From Chryseobacterium gleum (GTDB lineage: Bacteria; Bacteroidota; Bacteroidia; Flavobacteriales; Schleiferiaceae): a DNA stretch of 64,000 nucleotides. Location of the stretch: the NCBI GenBank assembly GCA_945883565.1, contig CAMCXO010000002.1, forward strand, positions 62,001 to 126,000, given 5' to 3'. The notes beneath the pieces are model-generated. The model did not search any database and was not told the origin of the DNA. It was given only the letters and a program-made list of their open reading frames with translations. How positions within the stretch are numbered: position 1 is the stretch's first letter; each line of letters begins with the position of its first letter. Below, one piece after another: positions 1-9,202 of this stretch. Made by a program: the position numbers and the translations under genes.

Positions 1-47
1 TCGTTTTGACCCATATGTGGGCTCGACAACCAGATTTTAGATTTCAT
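1..47 (-). CDS. DegT/DnrJ/EryC1/StrS aminotransferase, N-terminal fragment (PglE-like)
   Basis: Only the first 15 codons lie in the window; they read MKSKIWLSSPHMGQN. The WLSSPHMG motif right after the start is characteristic of PLP-dependent sugar aminotransferases of the DegT/DnrJ/EryC1/StrS family, including PglE-type enzymes that aminate UDP-4-keto sugars. The ATG overlaps the stop of the upstream acetyltransferase gene as ATGA, so the two are probably translationally coupled. The order phospho-sugar transferase, acetyltransferase, aminotransferase matches the pglC-pglD-pglE logic for making and loading di-N-acetylbacillosamine. The rest of the gene is outside, so catalytic residues cannot be checked. 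Confidence 0.75.
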   Translation of the reverse strand, partial: MKSKIWLSSPHMGQN

Positions 48-688
48 AAATTGGTTTTTCTAAGTTGAGCTGCAGGAACCCCTACAACGGTTTCTTTTGG
101 ATTTACGTTTTTGTTTACAACGGCTCCGGCACCAATTATGGCGCCTTGGCCAATTTTGATGCCTGGAAGGATGGTGGCCCCAGAGCCAATGAAAACAGAA
201 TCTTCTATTAAAACCTGACCGCTGATGTTAACAGAGGGCATTATTGAACAAAACGCCCCAATCTCCACATCATGACCGATAGTACAGTTAAGATTTACAA
301 AGGTATGATGGCCTAAAACAATGTTGTACGTGAGCACGCAAGATGCCGAAATCAATACGCCTTCTCCCATTTGCACACTCTCGTGATCGTAAACAATAGT
401 GGAAGGGTGAATATGGCTAGGCCATTTTTGATTTTTGCCAATAGTTATTTTAGATACGATGGCCTTTTTTTGTGCCGGATGACTTAGTCCAATATACAAC
501 GAGCAGTGTTCTTCGAATTCTGTAGGTATTGGTCCTTGAATTTCAAATTGTAGAAAATGGTTTTTAAGTGGATTATCGTCGAAAACCACAATCTCTTCAT
601 TTGTGAGGGGTTTCAAAAATCCAAAATAGATTTCTTTGGCCAATCCACCCGCCCCCAAAAGGACTGTTTTATTTGAATTTGTGCTCAT
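44..688 (-). CDS. pglD: Sugar O/N-acetyltransferase, NeuD/PglD family
   Basis: Predicted to transfer acetyl from acetyl-CoA to a nucleotide-amino sugar such as UDP-4-amino-bacillosamine. Residues about 8-21 (VLLGAGGLAKEIY) form the start of the Rossmann-like N-terminal domain that binds the nucleotide sugar. From about residue 95 there are left-handed beta-helix hexapeptide repeats (for example VLIEDSVFIGSGA). The motif CTIGHDVEIG contains the histidine expected to be the catalytic base in PglD/NeuD. I chose the internal ATG at 688 because it overlaps the upstream stop as ATGA and gives a normal 214-residue protein; the longer reading frame would add 37 residues that only shadow the upstream gene. 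Cytoplasmic. The exact substrate is inferred from the neighbours. Confidence 0.85.
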   Translation of the reverse strand: MSTNSNKTVLLGAGGLAKEIYFGFLKPLTNEEIVVFDDNPLKNHFLQFEIQGPIPTEFEEHCSLYIGLSHPAQKKAIVSKITIGKNQKWPSHIHPSTIVYDHESVQMGEGVLISASCVLTYNIVLGHHTFVNLNCTIGHDVEIGAFCSIMPSVNISGQVLIEDSVFIGSGATILPGIKIGQGAIIGAGAVVNKNVNPKETVVGVPAAQLRKTNL

Positions 689-1302
689 AAGGCCTCTGAA
701 ATCTCCCCTCCACTTATGGTTAACCAAATGTAAACAAGGTCTTTGCTTAAACGGTACTTTCTTATGTAGTCCAAATTTAGTCGCACTTTCTCTGGCCAAA
801 TAATTTCGTCGTTGTAGCGAATAGGATCTTCAACCTGGGCCAAAATAGCGCTTTCGTTTTTAAATTTGATGGAAGCTGGTCCCGTAATCCCGGGGCGTAA
901 TTCCAGAATTTTTCGATCGTTGCCTTTCAAGGCATCTGCATAACCGGGCACATCAGGCCTGGGACCAACAAAACTCATTTGACCAATAAATACGTTAAGG
1001 AGCTGAGGCAGCTCATCGAGTTTGAATTTCCGGAGAATGCCGCCTATGGCCGAAATACGTGGGTCTTCGTCGGTTGTAATGGTGGTGGTTACATGTTCTA
1101 TTGGCCTCATGGTGCGAATTTTTATTACCTTAAAAGGTTTACCATGACGGCCAATGCGGGTTTGAACAAAAAAGCCGTTCATTTTTGTATCGATAGTGGA
1201 CATAACCCAAGCTAATAGAATGAGCCAGCCAAACGCCAATAAGCCAAAAGCCGACAATGCCAAGTCGAAAGCGCGTTTTGTAAGCATTTGGCGTTTGTTC
1301 AT
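685..1302 (-). CDS. pglC: Undecaprenyl-phosphate sugar-1-phosphate transferase, PglC-like
   Basis: Initiating membrane enzyme that moves a sugar-1-phosphate from a UDP-sugar to undecaprenyl phosphate and so starts repeat-unit synthesis. At 205 aa it is the short monotopic form, carrying only the bacterial sugar transferase core (PF02397). It has one N-terminal hydrophobic re-entrant helix (about 12-34), a basic KIRTM segment, the catalytic Asp-Glu pair in LDELPQ, and the VGPRPDVPGY segment. Its TAATG junction with the upstream sulfotransferase and ATGA junction with the downstream acetyltransferase show tight coupling. The acetyltransferase and aminotransferase next to it favour a diNAc-bacillosamine-type substrate; this is inference. 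Confidence 0.9.
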   Translation of the reverse strand: MNKRQMLTKRAFDLALSAFGLLAFGWLILLAWVMSTIDTKMNGFFVQTRIGRHGKPFKVIKIRTMRPIEHVTTTITTDEDPRISAIGGILRKFKLDELPQLLNVFIGQMSFVGPRPDVPGYADALKGNDRKILELRPGITGPASIKFKNESAILAQVEDPIRYNDEIIWPEKVRLNLDYIRKYRLSKDLVYIWLTISGGEISEAL

Positions 1303-2183
1303 TACGACTGTGTTTGTTTGAAAGAATGTATACGCGACATGGTAAGTTCAAAGGCCGATTGAATGTCGCCTAGGTCAAAACGCACACCTTCTTTTTGGGC
1401 TTTTCCAACTGATGAAGGTCGTACATCGGCTACAGCATTAGTCAATATGTCGTCTGTTACGGGAATGTCAAGAAATAAAGCGATTTTTTTGAGCGCTTCT
1501 TTGGGTTGAGCCACGAATTCTTCGTAAACGAATACCAGTTTTTGCTCTAACGGAATGGCTTGTAAGTCGTTAAGGGTTATGTTTACACTTTCTATCCATT
1601 GTTTGGCTGCAACGTATTCAACCGATTTTTCACTTTGCAAATCGGCCCGCATGTCTTCGTATATCGGCCCCCAAAAGCTTAGCTTCTTTTCTTTTGATCC
1701 CAATTGTTTTAAGCGATTCCAACCAAAACGGGCGGCGTAAAAGGGAAGGTCAATTTTTGGAACATACCTTAATTTCTTTAACGTGTATTCCAGATCAAAA
1801 GGAGCTACCCAACGGTGTTTGGCAGAAGCCACTACATCAAGTCCTGAACGCAACATCACCAAATACTTGGCATTGGGGAAGTTTTTGAAAATATAACCTA
1901 AGCGTAAAGAATTGGCACAGGTTTTCTCAAGAACAATGGGCGTTTTAGTGCTGCGGAGAGCATCGAACGCTTTATGATAGAAATATTTTGTTTTGGAATT
2001 GGCCCACTCAGGTTTAAAGCAATCGGTTTCGATATGCTTGTAAGGATGGCGCCAAATAGGATTTATTTCATCGCAATCCCAAGTAATCACTGGCTCTAAA
2101 GAAGAAACCACATCGCGCAGCATATTGGTGCCCGAGCGAGCGGCACCAATTATAAAAACATTTTGCTGTTGAGGGTGACTCAT
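1302..2183 (-). CDS. Sulfotransferase family protein (1 of 4)
   Basis: Predicted PAPS-dependent sulfotransferase acting on a glycan or lipid-linked sugar. The N-terminal GAARSGTN (residues about 13-20) is the 5'-phosphosulfate-binding loop, and MLRSGLDVVASAK is the 3'-phosphate-binding segment. Length (293 aa) and the late motif FVYEEFVAQPKEAL fit the sulfotransferase family PF13469/PF00685. No signal peptide, so it acts in the cytoplasm. It overlaps the upstream glycosyltransferase by 4 bases and the downstream pglC-like gene by 1. The acceptor cannot be read from sequence; its place between a glycosyltransferase and the initiating transferase suggests it sulfates the repeat unit. Confidence 0.85.
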   Translation of the reverse strand: MSHPQQQNVFIIGAARSGTNMLRDVVSSLEPVITWDCDEINPIWRHPYKHIETDCFKPEWANSKTKYFYHKAFDALRSTKTPIVLEKTCANSLRLGYIFKNFPNAKYLVMLRSGLDVVASAKHRWVAPFDLEYTLKKLRYVPKIDLPFYAARFGWNRLKQLGSKEKKLSFWGPIYEDMRADLQSEKSVEYVAAKQWIESVNITLNDLQAIPLEQKLVFVYEEFVAQPKEALKKIALFLDIPVTDDILTNAVADVRPSSVGKAQKEGVRFDLGDIQSAFELTMSRIHSFKQTQS

Positions 2184-3361
2184 ATTTTCTTAATGGGTTT
2201 ACCCTCTACCAATGTATTTTGAATTAGCTGGAGGTATTTTGGCAATTGGACTTTTGAAGATAAATATTGGGTGTAATAGGACTGGGCATCCTGTCTGATG
2301 CTTTCTTTTCTGGGAATAGAAAGTATGGCTTTTTCGAGGGCTGGAACGTCGTTTAATGGAACCCATTGGCCGAATCCTGATGATTCCACAACAGCTGCGA
2401 TTTCAGATTGCCGATCGCCTTGAAAAACCACATAACTTCCGAGAAAGGCCGAAGAGTAAAATTTGCTGGGAACCGAAATTCCTGTGAAGTTGGAGCGAAG
2501 CGAAACGAAATGCGCATCAGCTAAGGCCAACATATTAAAGTAGTCTTCGGTTGAAAGTGATTCCAGCAAAACAGTGTTTTTTAAGTCATTTAACTCCAAG
2601 TGCTTCGCAATTTCGCCCCTTCTGGCTCCATGGCCCACGAAGACAAAACTAAATTCTTTATTGGTGCTAAAGCTTTTTGTGATTTCTAATAAATCGCCAA
2701 AGAAATGTGGAATTCCCATATTGCCGGAATACAGAAGGACTTTTTGGCCTTTAATGCCATACTTATTACGCAAGCTTTGTTCGGTTGAGGAATCAAGAAT
2801 AGAAATGCTTTTTTTATCGCGAGTGAAATTGGTAATTAGCTCCATTTTTGAGCGATCAACGCCCATTTCGGCCAGTCGGTTTAGCATACAATTGCCTATA
2901 ACCACTACTTTTTGTGACTTATTCAAGGCTACGGCCATTTTTTTGATTAATAGCTTGCCGAACCATGTGTTTTTATCCAGCCAGTTAATCGCGAATAGAA
3001 AGTCTGGATATACGTCCATAACATGAACCACATAGGGTATTCTACGCAGTCGACTAATGGCGCTTCCGAAAACCACAAAAAATGGTGGTTGGGTGAAGTA
3101 AACGTCTAGTTTTCTTTTTTTGGTAAGTAAAGCCCAAGGTGCGAAAATGTAGAATGCCAGTTGCAACAGGCCTTTGTGTTTAAGGCCTAACGACGGCACG
3201 AACCTACCGCTAAGGCTTTTGTCTTGCTCGCGATAACCTGATTTATGGGCTAAAAGCACGCCTTCAATTTGGTTTTCGCGCAAAAGAGGGAAAAGATAGT
3301 CTAGTAAAGGAACTACTACGTTGTAAGTGTTTATAAAGAAAACCTTAGGCGCTTGGTTCAT
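2180..3361 (-). CDS. Glycosyltransferase, GT4 family (WcaI/WbuB-like)
   Basis: Cytoplasmic, membrane-associated glycosyltransferase of the GT-B fold. The N-terminal half has a hydrophobic patch at about 65-80 and the segment HVMDVYPDFLF, typical of WcaI/WbuB-type enzymes that often add fucosamine or fucose. The C-terminal half has the donor-binding fold (KVLLYSGNMGIPHF, SVPSKFYSS). At 393 aa it is normal length. One base separates it from the GDP-fucose synthase gene upstream, which suggests, but does not prove, that it uses GDP-fucose. Confidence 0.85.
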   Translation of the reverse strand: MNQAPKVFFINTYNVVVPLLDYLFPLLRENQIEGVLLAHKSGYREQDKSLSGRFVPSLGLKHKGLLQLAFYIFAPWALLTKKRKLDVYFTQPPFFVVFGSAISRLRRIPYVVHVMDVYPDFLFAINWLDKNTWFGKLLIKKMAVALNKSQKVVVIGNCMLNRLAEMGVDRSKMELITNFTRDKKSISILDSSTEQSLRNKYGIKGQKVLLYSGNMGIPHFFGDLLEITKSFSTNKEFSFVFVGHGARRGEIAKHLELNDLKNTVLLESLSTEDYFNMLALADAHFVSLRSNFTGISVPSKFYSSAFLGSYVVFQGDRQSEIAAVVESSGFGQWVPLNDVPALEKAILSIPRKESIRQDAQSYYTQYLSSKVQLPKYLQLIQNTLVEGKPIKKI

Positions 3362-3362
3362 C

Positions 3363-4316
3363 TTAAACGTTTAATCGGGCGCTTTCGTCGGTTAAAGTTT
3401 GAAGAAAGTCGGCATACACCATTTTTAAACCTTGGTCTAGATTTATTTGCGGTTTCCAACCAAAATCATTAATGCGTTTGCTGTCCATCAGTTTTTTAGG
3501 GGTGCCGTTTGGCTTGCTAGTGTCCCAAACAATATTTCCTTCAAAGCCAACGGTTTGCTTTACCATTTGAGCCAGTTCAGCAATGGTAACATCGCTTCCA
3601 AAGCCCACATTTACGAATTGCAGCTCAGAATATGATTGCATTAAAAACACAAGGGCTCTTGCCAAATCTTCGGTATGAAGAAATTCGCGCATCGGGCTGC
3701 CATCACCCCAAAGCACAACATGATCTGTACCATTGGTTTTGGCCTCATGAAATTTTCGAATCATGGCTGGTAATACGTGCGACTTATTTAGGTCGTAGTT
3801 GTCGCCTGGGCCATATAAATTGGTAGGCATGGCGCTAATAAAATCGCAGCCGTATTGAAGGCGGTAGCTTTCGCACAGCTTAATTCCAGCTATTTTGGCA
3901 ATGGCATAAGGCTCGTTAGTAGGTTCTAGAAAACCAGAAAGCAGATAATCTTCTTTAAGAGGCTGGGGAGCAAGTTTTGGGTAAATGCAGGAACTGCCTA
4001 AAAAGAGAAGCTTTTTGACTCCTGATTTATAAGCTGCATGTATAATATTGGCTTCCAGAATCAAGTTATCATAAAGAAAGTCTGCTCGATAAATATTATT
4101 CGCTTGAATGCCCCCTACCTTGGCAGCTGCTAAAAAAACGTAAGCCGGATTTTCTTCTTCAAAAAAACGTTCTACGGCTGCTTGATTTCGTAGATCGAGT
4201 TCGGCCGATGTGCGTTGAATAATATTATGGAATCCTAGATTTCGAAGTTCTCTAACGATAGACGAGCCAACCATGCCCCTATGGCCAGCCACATAAATTT
4301 TATCGGAAGCTTGCAT
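3363..4316 (-). CDS. fcl: GDP-L-fucose synthase
   Basis: Epimerase-reductase that converts GDP-4-keto-6-deoxy-D-mannose to GDP-L-fucose with NADPH. It has the Rossmann glycine motif [10 protein letters not shown] at residues about 11-20 and the SDR catalytic YAIAK motif (Tyr-x3-Lys), preceded by FLGSSCIYP with the active-site serine. Length of 317 aa matches the WcaG/Fcl family. Its start overlaps the stop of gmd as TAATG; the two genes encode consecutive steps. Cytoplasmic. Confidence 0.96.
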   Translation of the reverse strand: MQASDKIYVAGHRGMVGSSIVRELRNLGFHNIIQRTSAELDLRNQAAVERFFEEENPAYVFLAAAKVGGIQANNIYRADFLYDNLILEANIIHAAYKSGVKKLLFLGSSCIYPKLAPQPLKEDYLLSGFLEPTNEPYAIAKIAGIKLCESYRLQYGCDFISAMPTNLYGPGDNYDLNKSHVLPAMIRKFHEAKTNGTDHVVLWGDGSPMREFLHTEDLARALVFLMQSYSELQFVNVGFGSDVTIAELAQMVKQTVGFEGNIVWDTSKPNGTPKKLMDSKRINDFGWKPQINLDQGLKMVYADFLQTLTDESARLNV

Positions 4317-5425
4317 TATTCGTGGAAGTTTAGCGTACGGTGACCGGCTTCGCTTAGGTATTTATCTCGTTTGAACAAAGCCAAGTCAGCCCGCATCATG
4401 TCTTCAACCAAAGCAGGAAGGTCGTATTTAGGCTGCCATCCTAATTTTTCTTTGGCTTTTGTTGGGTCGCCGAGTAAAAGGTCCACTTCTGTAGGCCTGT
4501 AGTATTTCGGGTCGATTTTTACTACAGCTTGTCCAACAGGAACAGGATATTCGGTACCAGCAGAAGCTACAACGCCCACTTCGTCTACACCCTCTCCTTG
4601 CCATTCGAGTTTGATGCCAACTTTGTCGAAAGCCATTTCGATGAAAGTCCTTACCGGGGTGGTTATACCCGTTGCAATAACATAGTCTTCGGCCACATCT
4701 TGCTGTAAAATCCGCCACATGGCTTCTACGTAATCTTTAGCATGCCCCCAATCGCGCTTAGAATCGAGGTTGCCCATATAAACCGTGTTTTGCAATCCTA
4801 AAGCAATACGAGAAACAGCACGGGTTATTTTGCGGGTCACAAAAGTCTCACCCCTTAATGGCGATTCGTGATTAAACAAAATGCCATTACACGCAAACAT
4901 ATTGTACGCTTCACGGTAATTCACCGTGATCCAAAAGCCATATAATTTAGCCACAGCATATGGTGAGCGTGGGTAGAATGGTGTTTTTTCTGACTGAGGT
5001 ATTTCTTGCACCAAGCCATATAATTCAGATGTTGAAGCTTGATAAATGCGCGTCTTGTTGGTCATGCCCAAAAGGCGTACAGCTTCCATAATACGGAGGG
5101 TGCCTAAACCGTCTACATTGCCGGTATATTCCGGTGTATCGAAACTTACACGTACGTGCGACATGGCGCCTAAGTTGTAGATTTCGTCAGGTTGAATCTC
5201 TTGTATGAGGCGCGTAATATTCATTGAGTCAGACAAATCGCCATAGTGCAAATGAAAACGCACATTTTCTTCGTGCGGATCGTTATACAAATGGTCGATA
5301 CGGTCGGTATTGAAGAGCGATGAACGGCGCTTTACACCATGTACTTCGTAGCCTTTACTTAGTAGCAATTCTGCTAAATATGCACCGTCTTGTCCGGTAA
5401 TACCGGTAATGAGAGCTTTCTTCAT
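4316..5425 (-). CDS. gmd: GDP-mannose 4,6-dehydratase
   Basis: Converts GDP-D-mannose to GDP-4-keto-6-deoxy-D-mannose, the first committed step to GDP-L-fucose. The N-terminus holds the NAD(P)-binding motif [14 protein letters not shown], followed by KRRSSLFNT, typical of Gmd. The catalytic Tyr-x3-Lys lies in SPYAVAK, and [15 protein letters not shown] is a family signature. Full length at 369 aa. The 110 bases upstream carry imperfect TAnnTTTG-like boxes on the minus strand (TATAATTG close to the start, TAACCTTG further up), so a secondary promoter may boost GDP-fucose supply. Confidence 0.97.
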   Translation of the reverse strand: MKKALITGITGQDGAYLAELLLSKGYEVHGVKRRSSLFNTDRIDHLYNDPHEENVRFHLHYGDLSDSMNITRLIQEIQPDEIYNLGAMSHVRVSFDTPEYTGNVDGLGTLRIMEAVRLLGMTNKTRIYQASTSELYGLVQEIPQSEKTPFYPRSPYAVAKLYGFWITVNYREAYNMFACNGILFNHESPLRGETFVTRKITRAVSRIALGLQNTVYMGNLDSKRDWGHAKDYVEAMWRILQQDVAEDYVIATGITTPVRTFIEMAFDKVGIKLEWQGEGVDEVGVVASAGTEYPVPVGQAVVKIDPKYYRPTEVDLLLGDPTKAKEKLGWQPKYDLPALVEDMMRADLALFKRDKYLSEAGHRTLNFHE

Positions 5426-5535
5426 TTCTTACAATTATACTTTACGGCTTCTTAGCCTAAAGAGGTGATTTTTGAGGGTGCAAGGTTACGACAGTTTCAT
5501 TAAATATCCTTGCATTTCTATCCTTTATCAAATCG

Positions 5536-7284
5536 TTAATTCTTTGTGCGCATGGAGTTTGGCAACATTTCTATCTTAAAAACAGCCAATTGTTGATTTT
5601 CTAGGAGTTCTATAGAGAATTCATTATATCCTTGATTCATGCCTTGAAACACCGCGTTTTTTCCATAAAGCGTTTCGATTTTTACAGTGGTACTTGGGCA
5701 ATGGGCTATGTGCAAAAGAAAGCGTGTTTTAATGGGCTTGGGCAAGGGTTTGGCTTCCGGTTTGTTTAGCATGCTTTCACGAATATGAATTTGGTCAAAA
5801 AAGTCCCGAAAAACCACAGCATAATAGTCTCCATTGCTTACATAATACTGAATGTAAATACCTTCGCTCTTTTGAGAGCAAAAGAAACGTGCGTTTTGAG
5901 ACTTTGCCCATTCGCTTATTTTCTGTTTTTTAATTTCATACTTAATGGGTTTTCCACCATTGGCTAAGTTTTGGTAAGCCATTCGTCCTTTAACCGCCCA
6001 AGCCAAACCATGTTGTAAAGCAAATTGATGATTGTTTAGCAAAGGGCGCATGTATTTTTGCCAATAAGCACCTGGCCTTCCTAAATTATTTTGTTTTGCT
6101 GATTCGTCGTAAACAAAGTCGAATTCGCTGTAAACGCTGGCATTAGACATAAAAGCAAATGCTTGTTCAAGTGGCTTTAATGAATTGGCTATTTGAATGG
6201 CATTTTTTTCTACAAAAGGATTGATATCTAAATTGGCTATGCCACCTAAAGCCAAAACACCCCCTACGCAGGCTTCCGTTTCGTTTAAGCCTTCGGTATT
6301 GGGTATCCAAACGTGAGGACTTAAAGGGCTTAAATTTTTAACGTACGAAAAGGCAAAGAGATAATAGGTTCTAGGGTCCCAATATTTTCGAGCGTTTTGC
6401 GTGAGTCTAAGGCTTCCTCGGGCAGTGGCTCTTACCGGGATGGCCATTTCTGTTTTTAAAGGAAACTTTGAGAAAAATGCCTCCGACATATGCAAATCGC
6501 TCAATGCCGGAAAATTGTTCCCACTTACAACAAAAGTGGCTTCAGAATCTTGTTTATGTAAAGATTTTTGTAAACGGTCGAAGAATTCATAGATGGTTTG
6601 ATTGCGTATTTTATAGGCGAAGGCACTATCAAAACCCATGCTTTTTACCCGCAAATTTTCACCGTATTGTTTTGTGCATTTTTCCGAACAAAATTTACAA
6701 TAACAGCCCTTAGGATCTATATGCAGTTCATCAAAATAAAAAACCTTATATCCAAAATGCCGATTCAGATACAAAATTCTGTTTATAACTGTATCAGAAT
6801 AAGGTGTATTAAAGCAAAGCATTTCGCCCCTTTTGCTTTTAACAGGATTTCCTAATAAATCTAAAACACGCCACTCCGGATGCCGAACCGCTATTCCGGC
6901 CTCTTCCATATGCCTATAATAGGCAATTGTATGGGCAGTTTGCGATTGTTCGAACGTTTTATAGGCATCTAAAGGATTCCAATTTTTAAGCTTCTCGGGC
7001 TTTTGTGCCAATGCCCAATAAGGTGTTTCATCACCTGTTTTAACATGTCGAACAGCCACTTTGGCGTTTAGGAGTTTTAATACGCTGTCTATTCTCGCTA
7101 AGTTATTCTGTTCAATTTCGCGCATGCGCAAGCGGGCATGGTAGTGTATTCGATTGCCTTCAAACCATTTGGGTGCGTTTTTAGGTTTTGCAATGGCTTG
7201 TTGAGGAAAGCAGGTTGGGTTTTGTGCGATTAGGTTATTGAATAACAAAATAACAAAACCCAAAAGCCAATAAAGCCTTTTCAT
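5536..7284 (-). CDS. Secreted glycoside-hydrolase-like protein (GHL-type TIM barrel)
   Basis: I do not recognise a characterised family member. The N-terminus (about residues 1-20, ending LIAQ) is a Sec signal peptide, so the protein is exported. Residues about 40-340 look like a (beta/alpha)8 barrel. The strand-end segment VFYFDELHID followed by GCYCKFCSEKC (Cys 194, 196, 199, 203) resembles uncharacterised hypothetical glycosyl hydrolases with a Glu at a barrel strand end and a cysteine cluster. The last 120 residues look like a beta-sandwich, as in GH42/GHL C-termini. It overlaps the upstream glycosyltransferase by 4 bases (ATGA). Inside a biosynthetic operon such an enzyme could trim or release polymer; this is inference. 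Confidence 0.6.
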   Translation of the reverse strand: MKRLYWLLGFVILLFNNLIAQNPTCFPQQAIAKPKNAPKWFEGNRIHYHARLRMREIEQNNLARIDSVLKLLNAKVAVRHVKTGDETPYWALAQKPEKLKNWNPLDAYKTFEQSQTAHTIAYYRHMEEAGIAVRHPEWRVLDLLGNPVKSKRGEMLCFNTPYSDTVINRILYLNRHFGYKVFYFDELHIDPKGCYCKFCSEKCTKQYGENLRVKSMGFDSAFAYKIRNQTIYEFFDRLQKSLHKQDSEATFVVSGNNFPALSDLHMSEAFFSKFPLKTEMAIPVRATARGSLRLTQNARKYWDPRTYYLFAFSYVKNLSPLSPHVWIPNTEGLNETEACVGGVLALGGIANLDINPFVEKNAIQIANSLKPLEQAFAFMSNASVYSEFDFVYDESAKQNNLGRPGAYWQKYMRPLLNNHQFALQHGLAWAVKGRMAYQNLANGGKPIKYEIKKQKISEWAKSQNARFFCSQKSEGIYIQYYVSNGDYYAVVFRDFFDQIHIRESMLNKPEAKPLPKPIKTRFLLHIAHCPSTTVKIETLYGKNAVFQGMNQGYNEFSIELLENQQLAVFKIEMLPNSMRTKN

Positions 7285-8411
7285 AAAAAGGCTTGTTCAA
7301 ATTGCTTGAGTACCACTTCGGGCGAAAAAGTTGAGACGTACTGTGACCTTGCATTGCGAGCCAAATGGGCAATTTCTTGTTTATTAAGCATATCTTCGAG
7401 AGCCTCGGATAATGCTTGGGTGTTTTGTTTTGGCACGAGGTAGCCATCGGTCTGGTGACGAACTATTTCAGGAATAGAAGCGTGTTCGGTGCTAAGAATA
7501 GCGTTGCCACAGTTCATGGCTTCGATAATAGATACAGGTTGTGCTTCGACCGGATAAAAAGTAGGCAAGCAAAAAATGTCTGATTCCAACAAATAGGCTT
7601 TTACTTTTTCTCGGTCGCGTACGGGGCCAATGTGTTCAAATACCCCTTGGATTTTAGAAACCCGGAGCGATTGCAAAAAGCTCTCTTCCTCGGCTTTTGA
7701 TGGCCATGCGCCAATAAAACGTACTTTGAGTTGAAGAGATTGCGCCTTTTCACCCAAAAGCTCAACCGCTTCTTTTAACAGTTTATACCCCTTAGATTCA
7801 ATAAAGTTTGAAAGATAGGTAAGTATAAATCCAGTTTGTTTTAAACGTGCATCTATTTTTTGCTCAATTAACTCGCTACTGCAACGGAGGCCCGAATCAA
7901 TCGGGTTTACTACAATGGAAGTTTTAGAATCGGGAATATAATTTTTTAGGTCGTTTCTTAATCCAGGGCTTCCAAATAAGAATTTATGCATTTTGACTTG
8001 CAGAGCAGCACCACCGCCTAAGAGTCTAAATTGTTCAAAATTGTTTCGAAAATTGCCATTATGTAAGTGGGCTACCATTTTAACTTTGTAACGAGCAGCT
8101 ACTTTAGTCATCAATAAATCGCTGGCATTTCCGAAAAAAGTGCTGCTGGCTACATAGTACAAAACATCAGGTTGCATTCTCTTTAATGCGTTGTTTAACA
8201 ATATGTATTTGTTTACCACATTAAACAGCTGCTTTACCGAATAGCCAATTCTTCCATGCCATTTTTGGCTTTGCAGTTTGCCGGAAGAAGTATTTATTAT
8301 CTGTACTTCGTATTTACCGGATTCAGCCATTAAAGTTAACACCGTTTGGGTAATAACTGTCATTCCGGTAAACGGCGGCGGTACTTTGCCAAAGAACAAG
8401 CATTTGGTCAT
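7281..8411 (-). CDS. Glycosyltransferase, GT4 family
   Basis: GT-B glycosyltransferase. The N-terminal glycine-rich loop reads VPPPFTGMTVI. The C-terminal domain has FILTYLSNFIESKGY (donor-site loop) and the EX7E-type motif in EAQPVSIIEAMNCG, where the two Glu contact the nucleotide sugar. Length 376 aa is normal. No signal peptide, so cytoplasmic. Six bases separate it from the sulfotransferase upstream. Donor and acceptor sugars are unknown. Confidence 0.88.
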   Translation of the reverse strand: MTKCLFFGKVPPPFTGMTVITQTVLTLMAESGKYEVQIINTSSGKLQSQKWHGRIGYSVKQLFNVVNKYILLNNALKRMQPDVLYYVASSTFFGNASDLLMTKVAARYKVKMVAHLHNGNFRNNFEQFRLLGGGAALQVKMHKFLFGSPGLRNDLKNYIPDSKTSIVVNPIDSGLRCSSELIEQKIDARLKQTGFILTYLSNFIESKGYKLLKEAVELLGEKAQSLQLKVRFIGAWPSKAEEESFLQSLRVSKIQGVFEHIGPVRDREKVKAYLLESDIFCLPTFYPVEAQPVSIIEAMNCGNAILSTEHASIPEIVRHQTDGYLVPKQNTQALSEALEDMLNKQEIAHLARNARSQYVSTFSPEVVLKQFEQAFL

Positions 8412-8417
8412 AAACTT

Positions 8418-9200
8418 TTACTTTCTTGATTTCAAAGCGCTTAATACCTCAGGATGCAATTGATTGCACAGATTGTCTAGAAAAAGTTCATCTTCTGCTG
8501 AAGCTAAATCTTGCCATTTAAGTCGTTTGCCATCGCGCACAAATTTGTAATCGGCACTTAAACGGTTCGCATGTATTGCCGGGTTCATCGCCTCAATGGC
8601 TTGCATGGCTTCTATGGTACTTAAGGCAATAGATTCCTTTAGTTTTTGTTTATCAACAGTCAAATGCAAAGACTTAAAAGTTTGTTCGCAAACAAGTTGC
8701 GTATTCGATAGTAAATCTTCATACCACAGAACGGTTGCATTTCTTGCCATCCAACTGTTGGTGTGCGAAACAAAGCCTGTCAGCCCCATTTTAGGGTGTC
8801 GAATGAACTCAGAAAAACTGCCGCTGTAATGCAAATTGTGGCTGGCCTGAGCGTATTGGTAATATGAAACCATTAAAGATCGCGGGTTTCGAAGTAAAAG
8901 AAGCACTTTGGTTGGTTTTTGAAACAATTTATGAAAAGCCCTGTGTGTTTTTACAAAGCGTGGCAAAGCTGAGATACGCCAGGGCTTAAGTAAATTGTTT
9001 ACTCCTAATTCGGGAACCAATTTGTTGCTAAGTTCAAAAGTTAAAACCTTAGGCTTAATGTCGTGAAGTAGGATGTAATTAGAAAAAATGAACTTAAGCC
9101 AAGTATTGCCTGCTTTTGGGAAGGAAGCTAAAATGATGTCGCTTTTGCTTAAGCCCGCAATTCCAAGAAAATAACCTAAAACTAAGCGTAGTTTGCGCAT
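8418..9200 (-). CDS. Sulfotransferase domain protein (2 of 4)
   Basis: Predicted PAPS-dependent sulfotransferase. The 5'-phosphosulfate loop is SFPKAGNTWLKF near residue 30, preceded by a hydrophobic strand, and the 3'-phosphate motif is LLRNPRSLMVSYYQY. The KAGNTW form is typical of the PF00685 group related to cytosolic and Stf-type enzymes, whereas the other three copies here have Ser/Gly-rich loops. Length is 260 aa. Two bases separate it from the preceding sulfotransferase, so the two may act on neighbouring positions. The acceptor is unknown. Confidence 0.85.
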   Translation of the reverse strand: MRKLRLVLGYFLGIAGLSKSDIILASFPKAGNTWLKFIFSNYILLHDIKPKVLTFELSNKLVPELGVNNLLKPWRISALPRFVKTHRAFHKLFQKPTKVLLLLRNPRSLMVSYYQYAQASHNLHYSGSFSEFIRHPKMGLTGFVSHTNSWMARNATVLWYEDLLSNTQLVCEQTFKSLHLTVDKQKLKESIALSTIEAMQAIEAMNPAIHANRLSADYKFVRDGKRLKWQDLASAEDELFLDNLCNQLHPEVLSALKSRK

Positions 9201-9202
9201 GG

